DNA of 10,027 nucleotides from contig JAAMXP010003162.1 of the NCBI GenBank assembly GCA_019693395.1, forward strand, positions 1 through 10,027, in the 5' to 3' direction. The stretch's first letter is position 1. Every line of letters starts with the position of its first letter. Below are positions 1 to 8,382 of the stretch, one piece after another. The DNA is from Ettlia oleoabundans. Taxonomy: Eukaryota > Chlorophyta > Chlorophyceae > Chlamydomonadales. A model generated the notes under the pieces. The model searched no databases and was not told the DNA's origin. It worked only from the letters and a program-made list of their open reading frames with translations. The position numbers and the translations under genes were made by a program.

Positions 1-2291
1 CCGGGGTGGGCTGGGGTGGGCTGGGGGGGTGAGCCATGCCAAGGGAGCTGGAAGTGATCGTTGAGAGGCATAGGCTGCGGGGGGGCACCACAGAGACTCG
101 GCACCAAGACGGGGATGCTGACCGTTGACGGGAGGCATGTGGTCAGACGCATGCCCAGCTGCAGTGGTCTGGCACAGGTCCTCGGGACTACACGTCAGCA
201 CCACCACATGGGCCTGTGCGTGTTGGCACCCCACCTGTCTGTGATGTGCTGCGGCAGTTTTAGCTGCCTGAATGCCGCCAGCAGCCCCTGCACGCGCTGC
301 TCAAAGCGCTCGGGGGCACCAGGGTAGCCCGCGGCGGTGACTATGGCCACGTGGATGTTGCTGCACCCGGTCACAGGGGTGTGAACCGAGGCAAGGTGAG
401 GGCAGCAACGGCAAGCTTTGGCATGACCTGTCGTGGCCTCAACACAAATACTCTGGCTATCCTTGAGGGGCCCTCAACCACCGTACACAGTCCACTGCAT
501 ACCACCGCCCTCATCGGCCAGCAGACCAGGCTCCCACCTGCGCATGAGGGTGATGATGTGGCGTATCATCTCGTTGTCGTGCTCAATGTGCGCCCCGTCT
601 GCATACAGCGTTCCGTCGGCGTCAAAGGTGACCAGCTTCAGGAACTGGGCAGATGAGTGGACCTGCACGGCACGGGGGGCAGGCACGGGAGTGGGCTGGG
701 ATGGCTGCAGGCAGGCAAGGGGCAGTCAGTACCGGCTGCTCATGGCGGGTGAGGGGGCCCACACAACATGTCGTGTGCTAGGCGCTGGCTGTTGGCTCTC
801 TTGTCACTGACATGGAATACCACCCGACGCATATGAGCAGACGGGCGGCATCCTGCTGCCACAAGTCACCCAGTTACAAGCGGGCAGGCAGCAAGCAGAC
901 AATCATGCCCTGCTGCTCCGCCCAAGTCCTGCACCTGTGCAATGTTGAGTATGTGGCGCAGCTCCGCAAAGTTGGGTGGCACGTATTGGCGGCGGGACAA
1001 GGCAAAGAATTCGTCGTACTCCATGAAGGCGTCAACCAGTCTGTGGGGGAGCAGGGGGCGGCTGAAGGGGATGGGTGGAGGGTGTGATCAACCGAGGAAG
1101 AGAGAAAATAATAATTACACCTGAGTAAAAAGAGCAAAACCAAGTGGGTTTGAGCTGGCTGACCAACAAAGGATATCGACACCGGCACAACTAGAAGATC
1201 CAACCCTTTCGGTGGAGGCAGCAGCCGCCCGGGCAGCAGTCAGCAGTCACGCGTGGCTGGCGACGCACTTTAGTGGCACAAAAAATGAGCCTATTGTAGG
1301 GACCATGCGGCGCAGGCGGCTGGTGCGCGGGTCCTTGCGGTGCTCCACAATCCAGCGCTCCATCTTCTGCATCACCTGCTGGCAGCCAGGCAGGCGGGCA
1401 GGTAGCCAAGAAGAAATGTTATAGACAGCCTTGTTTGAGCATTGAAAGAAACGAAGCACTGCATCTAGCAATGTTGAAGGTTCAGGCTTGGCTGGGCACA
1501 GAATGCTGGCTTGCTGGACAATGCATGTGAACCAGCCTTTCAGACAAAAAATCTACCAACCCACCTCCAAACTAGTGTGTGTTTGATGCATCTCCAACAA
1601 AAACTGGATGAACTTGTCCTGCTCCCTGCACACAGCAGCAGCCGCAACAGCCCAGCAGGATGAACAAGCATCACAGCATTGAGGCAAGGTGGGTATCGAT
1701 GGACCCCGTACAGCATAGCCGCTGCTGAGGGTGCCGAAATGATACGTTCTCGCTGCCGGCAACGTCCACTTCAGCTGTGCTGCCTGGACGTTACAAACAC
1801 TGGAGTGTACCTATTGCTGCAGAGGAACAAGTGGCTACTTAACAAGCCTGCACAGTGCGCACCCCACACACACACCCCGCTCACTTGAGGTGCCCTTTGC
1901 GCCGCAGCACTGCCGCATCTGATGCGCTGCGTGCCCGCGAGCCAAACATGTCGGGCTCCGGGGTGCCCAGCAAATCAAGCCAGTCCTCTGTCTTGCTGCT
2001 AGAGCTGGCAGCAGTCGCACCGGCTGAGAAGCTGCTGCCGGGCGCAACACCGCCGCCATCACCACTGGAGGGCTCCAGCCGCTTGACCGGCACTGCCGGG
2101 GTGGCTTGGTCAGCCGAGGGCGCTGCTGCTTGAGCTTGGAAGCCTTCGCTGCGCGTAGCGTGTGCTGCTAAGCCGCCTCTACAAGACAGCCAAGGTGCTT
2201 GGGGCGCTGTCCCCCGCTTGGGCGCCGCCCAGTTGTTTCTACATGCTGAGTTGAAAGTCCCCAAACTGACTCCCGACACAAGGCTGGTCAT
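1..2291 (-). CDS. ISN1: IMP-specific 5'-nucleotidase (ISN1 family), 3' end off the window
   Basis: Hydrolyses IMP to inosine and phosphate in purine catabolism; Mg-dependent HAD enzyme (family knowledge). Exons on the minus strand: 2291-1885, 1625-1565, 1375-1251, 1040-935, 662-538 and 360-235; the intron after 235 runs off the window. All joins keep phase, giving 316 codons so far. Family blocks in order: HLKEQDKFIQFL (exon 1-2 join, about residue 134), MVPTIGSFF (about 181), YVPPNFAELRHILN (about 217), HAD motif I VTFDADGTLY with nucleophile D247 and D249, motif II VAIVTAAGY (279-287), then RVQGLLAAF. The yeast enzyme is about 450 residues, so roughly the last third is missing here. The first ~130 residues are not part of the fungal protein; from M1 (MTSLVSGVSLGTF) they are rich in Ser, Ala and Arg, like a transit peptide. 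An in-frame ATG at 2411 is an alternative start, but a TATA-like element near 2400 favours 2291. The exon 3 donor (CGC|GTGACT) is weak. Confidence 0.9.
3..29 (+). repeat. G-rich tandem repeat, potential G-quadruplex
   Basis: Two copies of GGGGTGGGCT are followed by a run of seven G, giving five closely spaced runs of three or more G. This fits the G3+N1-7 quadruplex rule on the plus strand. It lies in the ISN1 intron that runs off the left edge, so it is in the template strand for that gene. Confidence 0.7.
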
Positions 2292-2596
2292 GGGATACAC
2301 ACAAAAATGCAATTGAACGCCAGGCCAGTGCAAGCTTTCCCTGACGTTCAGATCACTTGAAACAATGCATGCATGCGATTTTCCAATGGGCCGGCCAGAA
2401 TATATCGCCATGCACCTTTCTTAGCGCCCCGACCCCTAGCCTGCCTGGCCTCCTGGGCTAACAAAAGTGCCTGCAGCAGCCTCTGGTGCTATTTCGCTTC
2501 GTGCAAGGTGTTTATACCGGGTTTGCCAGCCTTCTGCGGCCCCACTTGTCTAGGCCACAAACACCACACCTGCAGCGGCAAGCATTTGTTTCGCCC
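2292..2596. promoter_or_regulatory. Divergent promoter region between ISN1 and RAF1
   Basis: About 305 bases separate the two start codons, so both promoters must lie here, unless there are non-coding upstream exons. TTTATA at 2511-2516 is a TATA-like element 81 bases before the RAF1 ATG. On the minus strand, GATATATT (about 2406-2399) lies roughly 110 bases before the ISN1 ATG. A CCAAT string sits at 2383-2387. An alternating palindromic repeat ATGCATGCATGC occupies 2365-2376. Assignments of the elements are by pattern only. Confidence 0.5.
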
Positions 2597-5191
2597 ATGC
2601 AGATGCTGCACGTTCAGTTGCAGCTGAAGCCATTCACGCCTGCCCGCAGGCAACGGCGCAGCGTGAGCAACCCCACCACAGCGCGTTATGGTGGCGGTGG
2701 CGGCAACTATGGTGGCGGTGGCACTTATGGCGGTGGTGACCCACGCCTCATTATCCCCGGCCAAGACTCGGCAGGCGCCCGTCCTGGCGGCAGATTGGTG
2801 GTCCCCGGCCAGGGTGGTGGCCCGCCTGGCCGCGGTGGTCCTGGCGGCAGCCTGCTGGACGGCCCTTCACCCGTGCAGCAACAGTTCCGGCCGCCACCTG
2901 GCTTCATGGATGCGGCGGGGCCCGCATCTGGCCCCGAGCTCAGCATGAGCCCCGAAGAGATGCTCAACCGGCTGCGCTCCCTGACGGGCCACTGGCACGA
3001 GCTGGCCAAGTTCCTGCCAGCCCTGCAGCGCGCCGGGTTTGACGGCCATGCCGTGGAGGAGGCCACAGGGCTGGAGCGCAAGGTGCAGAATGTGTGGAAC
3101 ACGGCAGCGCAGGTGTACGACAGCATCAGTGCCGGCGGCCTGCTGAGTCCTGAGGCGCTGTCTCACTTTGACGTGGAGGGGGAGTACCTGCTGTACGAGC
3201 TTCGCTTCCTGTCGGTGCGCCAGCGGGGTCCAGCGGCGGCATACGTGGTGGAGCACAACCTCAGGTGGGCACACCGGCTTACTGCCTTGTGGTGCTTGGA
3301 AAACAGAGAATCGACATGATAAGGACACGCAGGCTGATAAGGCAGAAGAAGGAGGTTGTGTTCCATGTGTTGTGAAGGCAGGCATTTAAGTGCAGTGCAT
3401 GTTTTATAGCGTCTTCTTGTCTTGGCCCTCCTGGCCCCTTGGCGCAGCCCCCACGAATGCCAGGTGCTGGCGAGAGCGATCAAGGAGCACGAACGGCGCA
3501 ACGGGCACAAGGAGGGGTTCGCGGACACACCGGGCGACGTGCTGGCATACAAGTACTACAGAGACGTGAGCCCATGCTGTGCTGTCACTCCATGCCTCGA
3601 GGGGTTTGCTGGTGTTCCGGCACTGGCCACAGCACTCGAGCCTGCTAGTGAACCTCATTCGACCCCTGGAGGCTTTGTTGCAGCAGTGTAGTGCTTGGTT
3701 TGACTTCTTTCATCGGCTGCTTTAGTTGCTGGCCAGGAATGCCACAAAACGGGTGCTGTGCTGGTGGTGGTGCAGGCCATGGAGTGTCGGCGGCAGGAGG
3801 ATGTGGACGCGTGCGCCAAGCGGGGGCTGGCTGTGGCAGACACAGATGAAGCACGCAGCAAGCTGGTAAGTGGTGGGCAGGCGTGCGCGCACGGTGTTCG
3901 AAAGTTGGATGGCCAGTTTGCAAGCCTGTGCATGCAAGGCGGTCCTTTTGTGATGTAGAAGTTTTGCAGGCAGTGCTTCTTGTTGCAGCTGTATGTTGGA
4001 CAGCTAGCTGGGCTGCTTTGCTCAGCATCGCACTCGCTCCCTGCCCTTGCATCGCGTCGCCTCACCTGAGCTGCAGAGCGCCCTGATTGATGAGAACGAG
4101 GGTCCGTCCATCACCCTGCCCACCGCCATCCTCACCATGCTGCGCCTGACACGCGACGAGCTGGGCTTCCGCCCGCTGGCGGTGGCAGGGGAGCTGCAGG
4201 CAAGGACACACCTTGATGTGGCGCATGCTGCTCTGGCCCCATGCTGCTGTGTACAGCAAAGCCGGCTGGTGCGCAGAGTCGGTGCCTGCAGTGCCCTCTG
4301 TGGGTGTGGAACGTCTCAACAGGCACAGTGCTGTATTCAAGTCTTCCAGCTTGAATGTCACGTGCCTGGTGCAGCACACGAGCGGGGATCAAGTGCGGGC
4401 CGCACCCAAGGTTTCCAGTGAAGGCGTGTTCGGCAACTTTAAAATCCCACCAGAGGGCGTTGGCTATGAATGGGTGGTGAGTGACGCTGTTGGCCGCTGA
4501 TGGCTGAAGCATCTGTTGCCGCTTTTTGCTTCTGCCGCTGCAATGGCGGTGCCTCCTGATCTTGTGGATTACATATCAATAAGACAAGCACAATTTCCTG
4601 CTCTGGCTATCTCATGGATTGTTGCCCGCCCACCTCCTCATTTGCACTGCCTGCCGTCCTCCCCCCCTGCAGGCGCTGCCCAACTGGTCACTGTTGACGC
4701 TGGCGGCTCATCCGGTGGCCCTCACCATCCAAAACTGCGTGGATGTGCCGCAGATCAGGGAAGCAACATCGGCCAAGGTGAGGTGGCAGAGCGTGTGGGT
4801 TGCATGCGCTGGCTGCCTGCTGCTGCCGTCGGTGCAGCTGCCCTCGCCCCAGTGTGCTGGCCTGCCCTGCCTCAACCAACCCAGCGGCTCACAAGCTAGC
4901 ACACCCAACCGAGACTGCCAACCCCACTGGCCTTTCTATGCGGTGCAGACCGAAGAGGACCTGCGGCGGCTGAGCGGGCAGGGTGTGCTGGTTGCGGACA
5001 TTGCGGCAGAGGAGGGCCCCCTGCAGGCTGACAAGTATTACCTTGCGGAGGACGGCAGCGGCAGGGTGCAGCTGATGACGGGCGGCCAGGCAGCGGCGGC
5101 TCCTCGTGTGGTGGGGCCCGTACTGTTTGTGTGCCGGCCCCCCAGCCGCGACACGCCCGCGGCCACCACCTCGGAGCTGATGTCCCTGTGA
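2597..5191 (+). CDS. RAF1: Rubisco accumulation factor 1, complete
   Basis: Assembly chaperone that acts after chaperonin folding, holding RbcL dimers until the RbcL8 core and holoenzyme form in the chloroplast stroma (family knowledge). Exons: 2597-3264, 3448-3565, 3776-3865, 4077-4199, 4375-4476, 4673-4777 and 4949-5191. Phases agree and give 482 residues; plant RAF1 is about 430-450. Residues 1-35 look like a transit peptide (basic, Ser/Thr, few acids). Residues about 30-110 are a Gly/Pro-rich linker with GGGG-Y repeats. The helical N-terminal (alpha) domain starts near residue 117 (SPEEMLNRLRSLTGHWHELA, AGFDGHAVEEATGLE, LLYELRFLSVRQRG) and continues through DTPGDVLAYKYYRD to about 292. 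The beta dimerisation domain fills 293-470 and ends in the typical VGPVLFVCRPP. ATG 2597 is the first ATG in frame; a second lies two codons on. Intron 4 appears to use a GC donor. The exon 5 acceptor could instead be 4411. Confidence 0.94.
4200..4374 (+). other. GC-AG intron in RAF1 (intron 4)
   Basis: The exon ends GAGCTGCAG and the intron starts GCAAGG, so the donor is GC with the strong flanking match CAG|GCAAG that GC introns usually need. The acceptor is GTGCAG at 4374, and both flanks are phase 0. A GT alternative (GCG|GTGGCA, 5' of this site) is a poor donor and would remove four residues. An acceptor at 4410 (CCCAAG) would also keep phase. Confidence 0.65.
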
Positions 5192-5410
5192 GCCATGGTG
5201 CAGCCGGCGCGCTCAGCTCTGAGCTGCAGTTGGCGCTCTGCCTAATGCCAATTTGAACTACTGAGCAATGTGCATACCACTTGAAATCAAATCTCAGTAA
5301 CTTCCTTTTGGGGACCTTGTGGTTGTGGCCAGTAAGGAGAGTGCTAGCATGCTAAAGCAGGGCTGCCGCTTTGCAGTGGCGCACGAGCGGGACTCGTGCC
5401 GCCTGCATGC
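5192..5410. other. Intergenic region, RAF1 3' side to kinase-phosphatase 5' side
   Basis: Holds the RAF1 3' UTR and the promoter/5' UTR of the next gene on the same strand. No TATA box or clear polyadenylation signal seen. It contains a 10-base palindrome TAGCATGCTA at 5345-5354 and, just before the start codon, a perfect hairpin: GCACGAG (5381-5387) pairing with CTCGTGC (5393-5399) around a five-base loop. Confidence 0.6.
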
Positions 5411-8179
5411 ATGGGACCAGCCGATTGGAGTGAGTTCCCGTTAGCATGTTTTTCAGAAAAGCTGCCTCGCGGCTGTGACATGCCGTATGCTCAAGGGACG
5501 CACGAGGCACGGCAAACGCGGCCAACGCAGACGCTCCTCGTCCTTTGCGGCCTGCCGGGATCAGGCAAGCGTCGCCTGGCGTATATGATATGGCATGACC
5601 TAGCAGAGGACGGTATGTTGGGGCGTAGGAGCCTGAAGGCAGTCAGCGGCGGCACTGCCGCCAGGCGCACCCACCCCGCCGATGCCCCGCTTCAATCGGC
5701 TCAACCTTCCTGCCCCGCCATGCAGGAAAGAGCACCCTGGCAGCACACTTCAAGAGTCAGGGTTGGAAAGTAATCTGCCAAGACGAGCTTGGCGACCGCA
5801 AGCAGTGCGAGGCTGCGTGTAGACAGGCGCTAGCAGGCGGCTGGTTTACCGTCATTGATCGCTGCAACCACAACATGGCCCAGCGACGGCACTGGATTGA
5901 GCTGGCACAACGCAGCGGCAGGTCAATCAACATCCTGGCTCTTTGTCTAGAAGTTCCAGCAAGTGTGTGCCTGCAGCGTGCATTGCAGCGGGGCAACCAC
6001 TCAACACTGCCAGGGTGGCAGGCGGACGAAGTGATTCAAAGATTTTTGAAGGAGTGGCAGCGCCCGCAGCGCGAGGAAGGCTTTCACGGCCTCTACACTG
6101 CCAACACATCAGATGAGGCAGCAGCGCTGGTGGATCAGCTGCTGACACAGCACCAGCCGGCGGCAACCGCGGCACCGCCAGTGGCAGGACAAGCAGCGGC
6201 GGTGTCGTGGCGGGCGCCGCCTGGGCCAGCTGCACCCCCAGTCGCCGCGGCCGTGGCCTGGAGCACAGGCACAGCCGGCACCAGTGGAACTGGCCACCAG
6301 CAGCTCAATCCTAATGCCTTGACTTTTGAACCAGCTGCAAGCCATCAGCTGTTGCCACCATATGCACACCAGCCTCTCCCGCAACGGCAGCAGCAGGGTT
6401 GGCTGGTGCAGCAGCGGCAGCACTATGTATCACGTGCCGACGCAGCGGACATCTGGCGACGACCCGCAACTAATAAGGGAAGCATTGAAGATAAGCAGGG
6501 CCAGCACAGTGCGCAGCCGCCACCCTGTGGTGGCCAGCGCGAAGGCGGGCAGCGGCAGCCTGCCAGGCAGCAGCCCCTTGCTACAACCAGCCATGGTCGG
6601 GGCTCCAGTGTTGCAGATGGCGCAGCAAGCGAGGCAGGCAACATTGTGCCGTTCCCAGGGCGGCAGCTTCGCAACGAGGAGCGGGCCCCACACACAACAT
6701 CAACCCATTTGCCACGACGACACCACTGGCAACGCCACGATTTTGATCAGCCCAGCGGCAGGTCGTTCGACGCCGCCAGCCAGCCAGCCCACAAGCTGGT
6801 CCTGTTGTTTGACGCTAATGGCACCATCACCTCCCACACCAGCATGCGCCGCTCAGCTGGCATCCACAAGGCGCGCCCCGGCATACATCACCTGCGCCGT
6901 CTCAAGGTTAGCTGCGTTGGTTGCAACCTGGGACAGGAGTCGAGATTGCGTTAAGTCAACATGCAGGGCATTGTTTACGCAAAGTGACAGTCAACATGCT
7001 GGTTTGCCGACATTGCGCCTCTTTGGATTGGCTCTGTTGCCCACCCTCCATCCCTGTTCAGCCCCTTCCCTCCTGCTTATTTTACTTTGCTCCCTTATTC
7101 ATGGCCTGCCTCCCACCTCGCTGCCACTGAGGCTGCAGGATCACTTCCACATTGGCATGTTCAGCTCAGCCAGCCAGAAGACAGTGGAGGTGGCGCTGCA
7201 GCTGCTGGAGGAGGCAGCAGGTACAGCACACTGCAGTCACCCGGTAACACAGTGACGAGTATGATGGATTGTATGCTCAAGCATTTCAATTACACCCCCG
7301 GAGGGGGGGGGGGGGGGGGGNNNNGGGGGGGGGGGGGGGGGGGGGGCTTGCAGCCAGGCATGCCACTTGGCAATGTGTGGGCTGCCCTTGGATCATCTGT
7401 CGTTGCAATATGTGATGCAGAGTCTGTGTGGTGTTGAATGACTTGTTGTGGGCTTATGCTGGACTGCTACAGCAATGCTGCGGGCTGTCATGCCAATTGC
7501 CACACTACAAGGGGTGTCGCTATGGGTGGCATGCAGGCCCGGGCGAGCCTGTGTTTGACCGCCGCCTCATCCTGTGCCGCTCCCACACCTTCCTGGCGCC
7601 AGAAGCGCACGTGGCGGCAGGAGGCAATGAGTGGGACACAGTCAAGCCGCTGCGCCCCTACTTCACCCGCCTGCACCGCACCCTGCTGGTTGATGACGAT
7701 GGCTACAAGGCTTGCCCAGGGGAGGAGCGGAACATGGTGCTCGTGCCGTGCTGGGAGGGGGATGACCCCGCAGACACAACGGTGCGCTTCACAAAGGACA
7801 ATGCCCTCTCCTATGAGCGGGGCAGCACGCAGTGGGTGCCAGGGTTTAGTGGCGCACGTGAAATTACGTGTGTTGCAATTTGCTGGCAGCCCCGAGGCGT
7901 TGCATTCATAAGGGCTCACTGACATACTACCTCACGTCTTCCCGCGCTGCTGCTTAGTTTCTTCTCTGTGCCTCTCCTCCTCAGGTGGGTCACCTTGTGG
8001 ATGTGCTGCTGGCCCTGGCTGAGGCGCTGGAGGGCGACCCAGAGGCCGATGCGCGGCAGTTCACAGAGCAGGCTTCAAAGCAGCTGGCGGCCCTGGCATC
8101 GGGGGGGCAGGGGCCAAAAGCTGAGGAGCCCTCAGCCTCACAAGGCAAACCAGATGCCGTGGTGCAGGTTGCGACTTGA
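5411..8179 (+). CDS. Polynucleotide-kinase-like P-loop kinase fused to FCP1/NIF-type HAD phosphatase
   Basis: Exons 5411-5564, 5726-6906, 7139-7220, 7537-7835 and 7985-8179 stay in phase and give 636 residues (613 if ATG 5480 is used). Kinase half: Walker A GLPGSGKST at 47-55, rebuilt exactly across intron 1; CQDELGDR with probable catalytic D71; VIDRCNHNMAQRRHW at 94-108; a helical stretch ending near 165. This matches the kinase module of PNKP and of related fungal AAA_33 proteins, which phosphorylate 5'-OH nucleic-acid ends. Residues about 175-400 are a Gln/Ala/Pro/Gly-rich linker. Phosphatase half: LLFDANGTI (D414, N416), GMFSSAS near 452, KPLRPYF (K509), LLVDDDGYK (D525-527) and a C-terminal WVGHLVDVLLALAEAL helix, as in FCP1/NIF (CTD-phosphatase-like) domains. 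Kinase and HAD motif I lie in one uninterrupted exon, so the fusion is real in the DNA. No clear targeting signal. The substrate is unknown; 5'-end kinase and phosphatase activities are inferred. Confidence 0.88.
5565..5725 (+). other. GC-AG intron inside the Walker A motif of the kinase-phosphatase gene
   Basis: Donor GATCAG|GCAAGC and acceptor CATGCAG join TCA-G to GA-AAG-AGC-ACC and rebuild GLPGSGKST exactly. The nearest GT downstream (AAGC|GTCGCC) keeps phase but would insert Lys-Arg and spoil the P-loop. The intron is 161 bases, not a multiple of three, so retention would shift the frame after GSGK. Confidence 0.85.
7221..7536 (+). other. Intron 3 of the kinase-phosphatase gene, carrying a poly-G tract
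   Basis: Donor GCAGCAG|GTACAG, acceptor GGCATGCAG; phase 1 on both sides restores a glycine codon. This is the longest fully bounded intron in the window at 316 bases as assembled, but its true length is unknown because of the N gap inside it. Confidence 0.85.
7303..7346. repeat. Poly-G homopolymer with a four-N assembly gap
   Basis: Eighteen G residues (7303-7320), four N (7321-7324), then 22 G residues (7325-7346). The Ns are most simply an unresolved homopolymer or a placeholder gap, so the distance across it cannot be trusted. It lies wholly within an intron and does not touch coding sequence. Confidence 0.95.
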
Positions 8180-8382
8180 TCTGTCCACTGCTCTGCTTTC
8201 AACAAACACCAACGTTGCAAGTAAAGTTGCAGCATTGCTGCTCATGGCGTTTAAGTGGGGCAGGAGCCAAAGGGCAAGCAAACAAGAAGTAAAGTAGCAA
8301 GGGAGCATGAAGGGATAGGTTGAAGCTAATAACGCAGCTGAATAGCTTCTTCACAATGCTGTCTCAGCTCACGCAGCTGGTG
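8180..8382. terminator. Convergent 3' region between kinase-phosphatase gene and prefoldin 2
   Basis: The two genes end tail-to-tail 203 bases apart, so both 3' UTRs and polyadenylation sites must fall here or overlap the opposite gene. The stretch is AT-richer than its surroundings. I found no exact TGTAA, the usual chlorophyte polyadenylation signal, on either strand. Confidence 0.4.

Noticed and set aside
1376..1564. A missing ISN1 exon between the EQDKF block and the VPTIG block, since yeast has more residues there.
   Set aside because: No coding-like segment with matching phase was seen in the intron, and the flanking exons already join in phase 0.
1881..2411. A stand-alone 176-residue minus-strand gene.
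   Set aside because: Its end fits ISN1 exon 1 with a strong donor, matching phase and a conserved block across the join.
2725..3385. Long minus-strand open frames opposite RAF1 exon 1.
   Set aside because: They mirror the codon structure of the plus-strand gene, have no recognisable domains and no ISN1-like blocks.
5375..5429. A possible upstream exon (TTTGCAG acceptor to GGA|GTGAGT donor) for the kinase-phosphatase gene.
   Set aside because: Frames that stay open do not connect in phase to a usable downstream acceptor except through the 27-base segment already rejected. It may still be 5' UTR.
5430..5456. A 27-base GTGAGT...TTTTTCAG segment that looks like an in-frame mini-intron in exon 1 of the kinase-phosphatase gene.
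   Set aside because: The splice signals are good and the length is a multiple of three, but 27 bases is far below known green-algal intron sizes, and the unspliced frame is open.
6326..7255. A second long open frame overlapping the linker and HAD motif I of the kinase-phosphatase gene.
   Set aside because: It begins at TTG, crosses the exon 2-3 intron, and shows none of the conserved motifs. Its openness is expected from GC-rich, stop-poor linker sequence.
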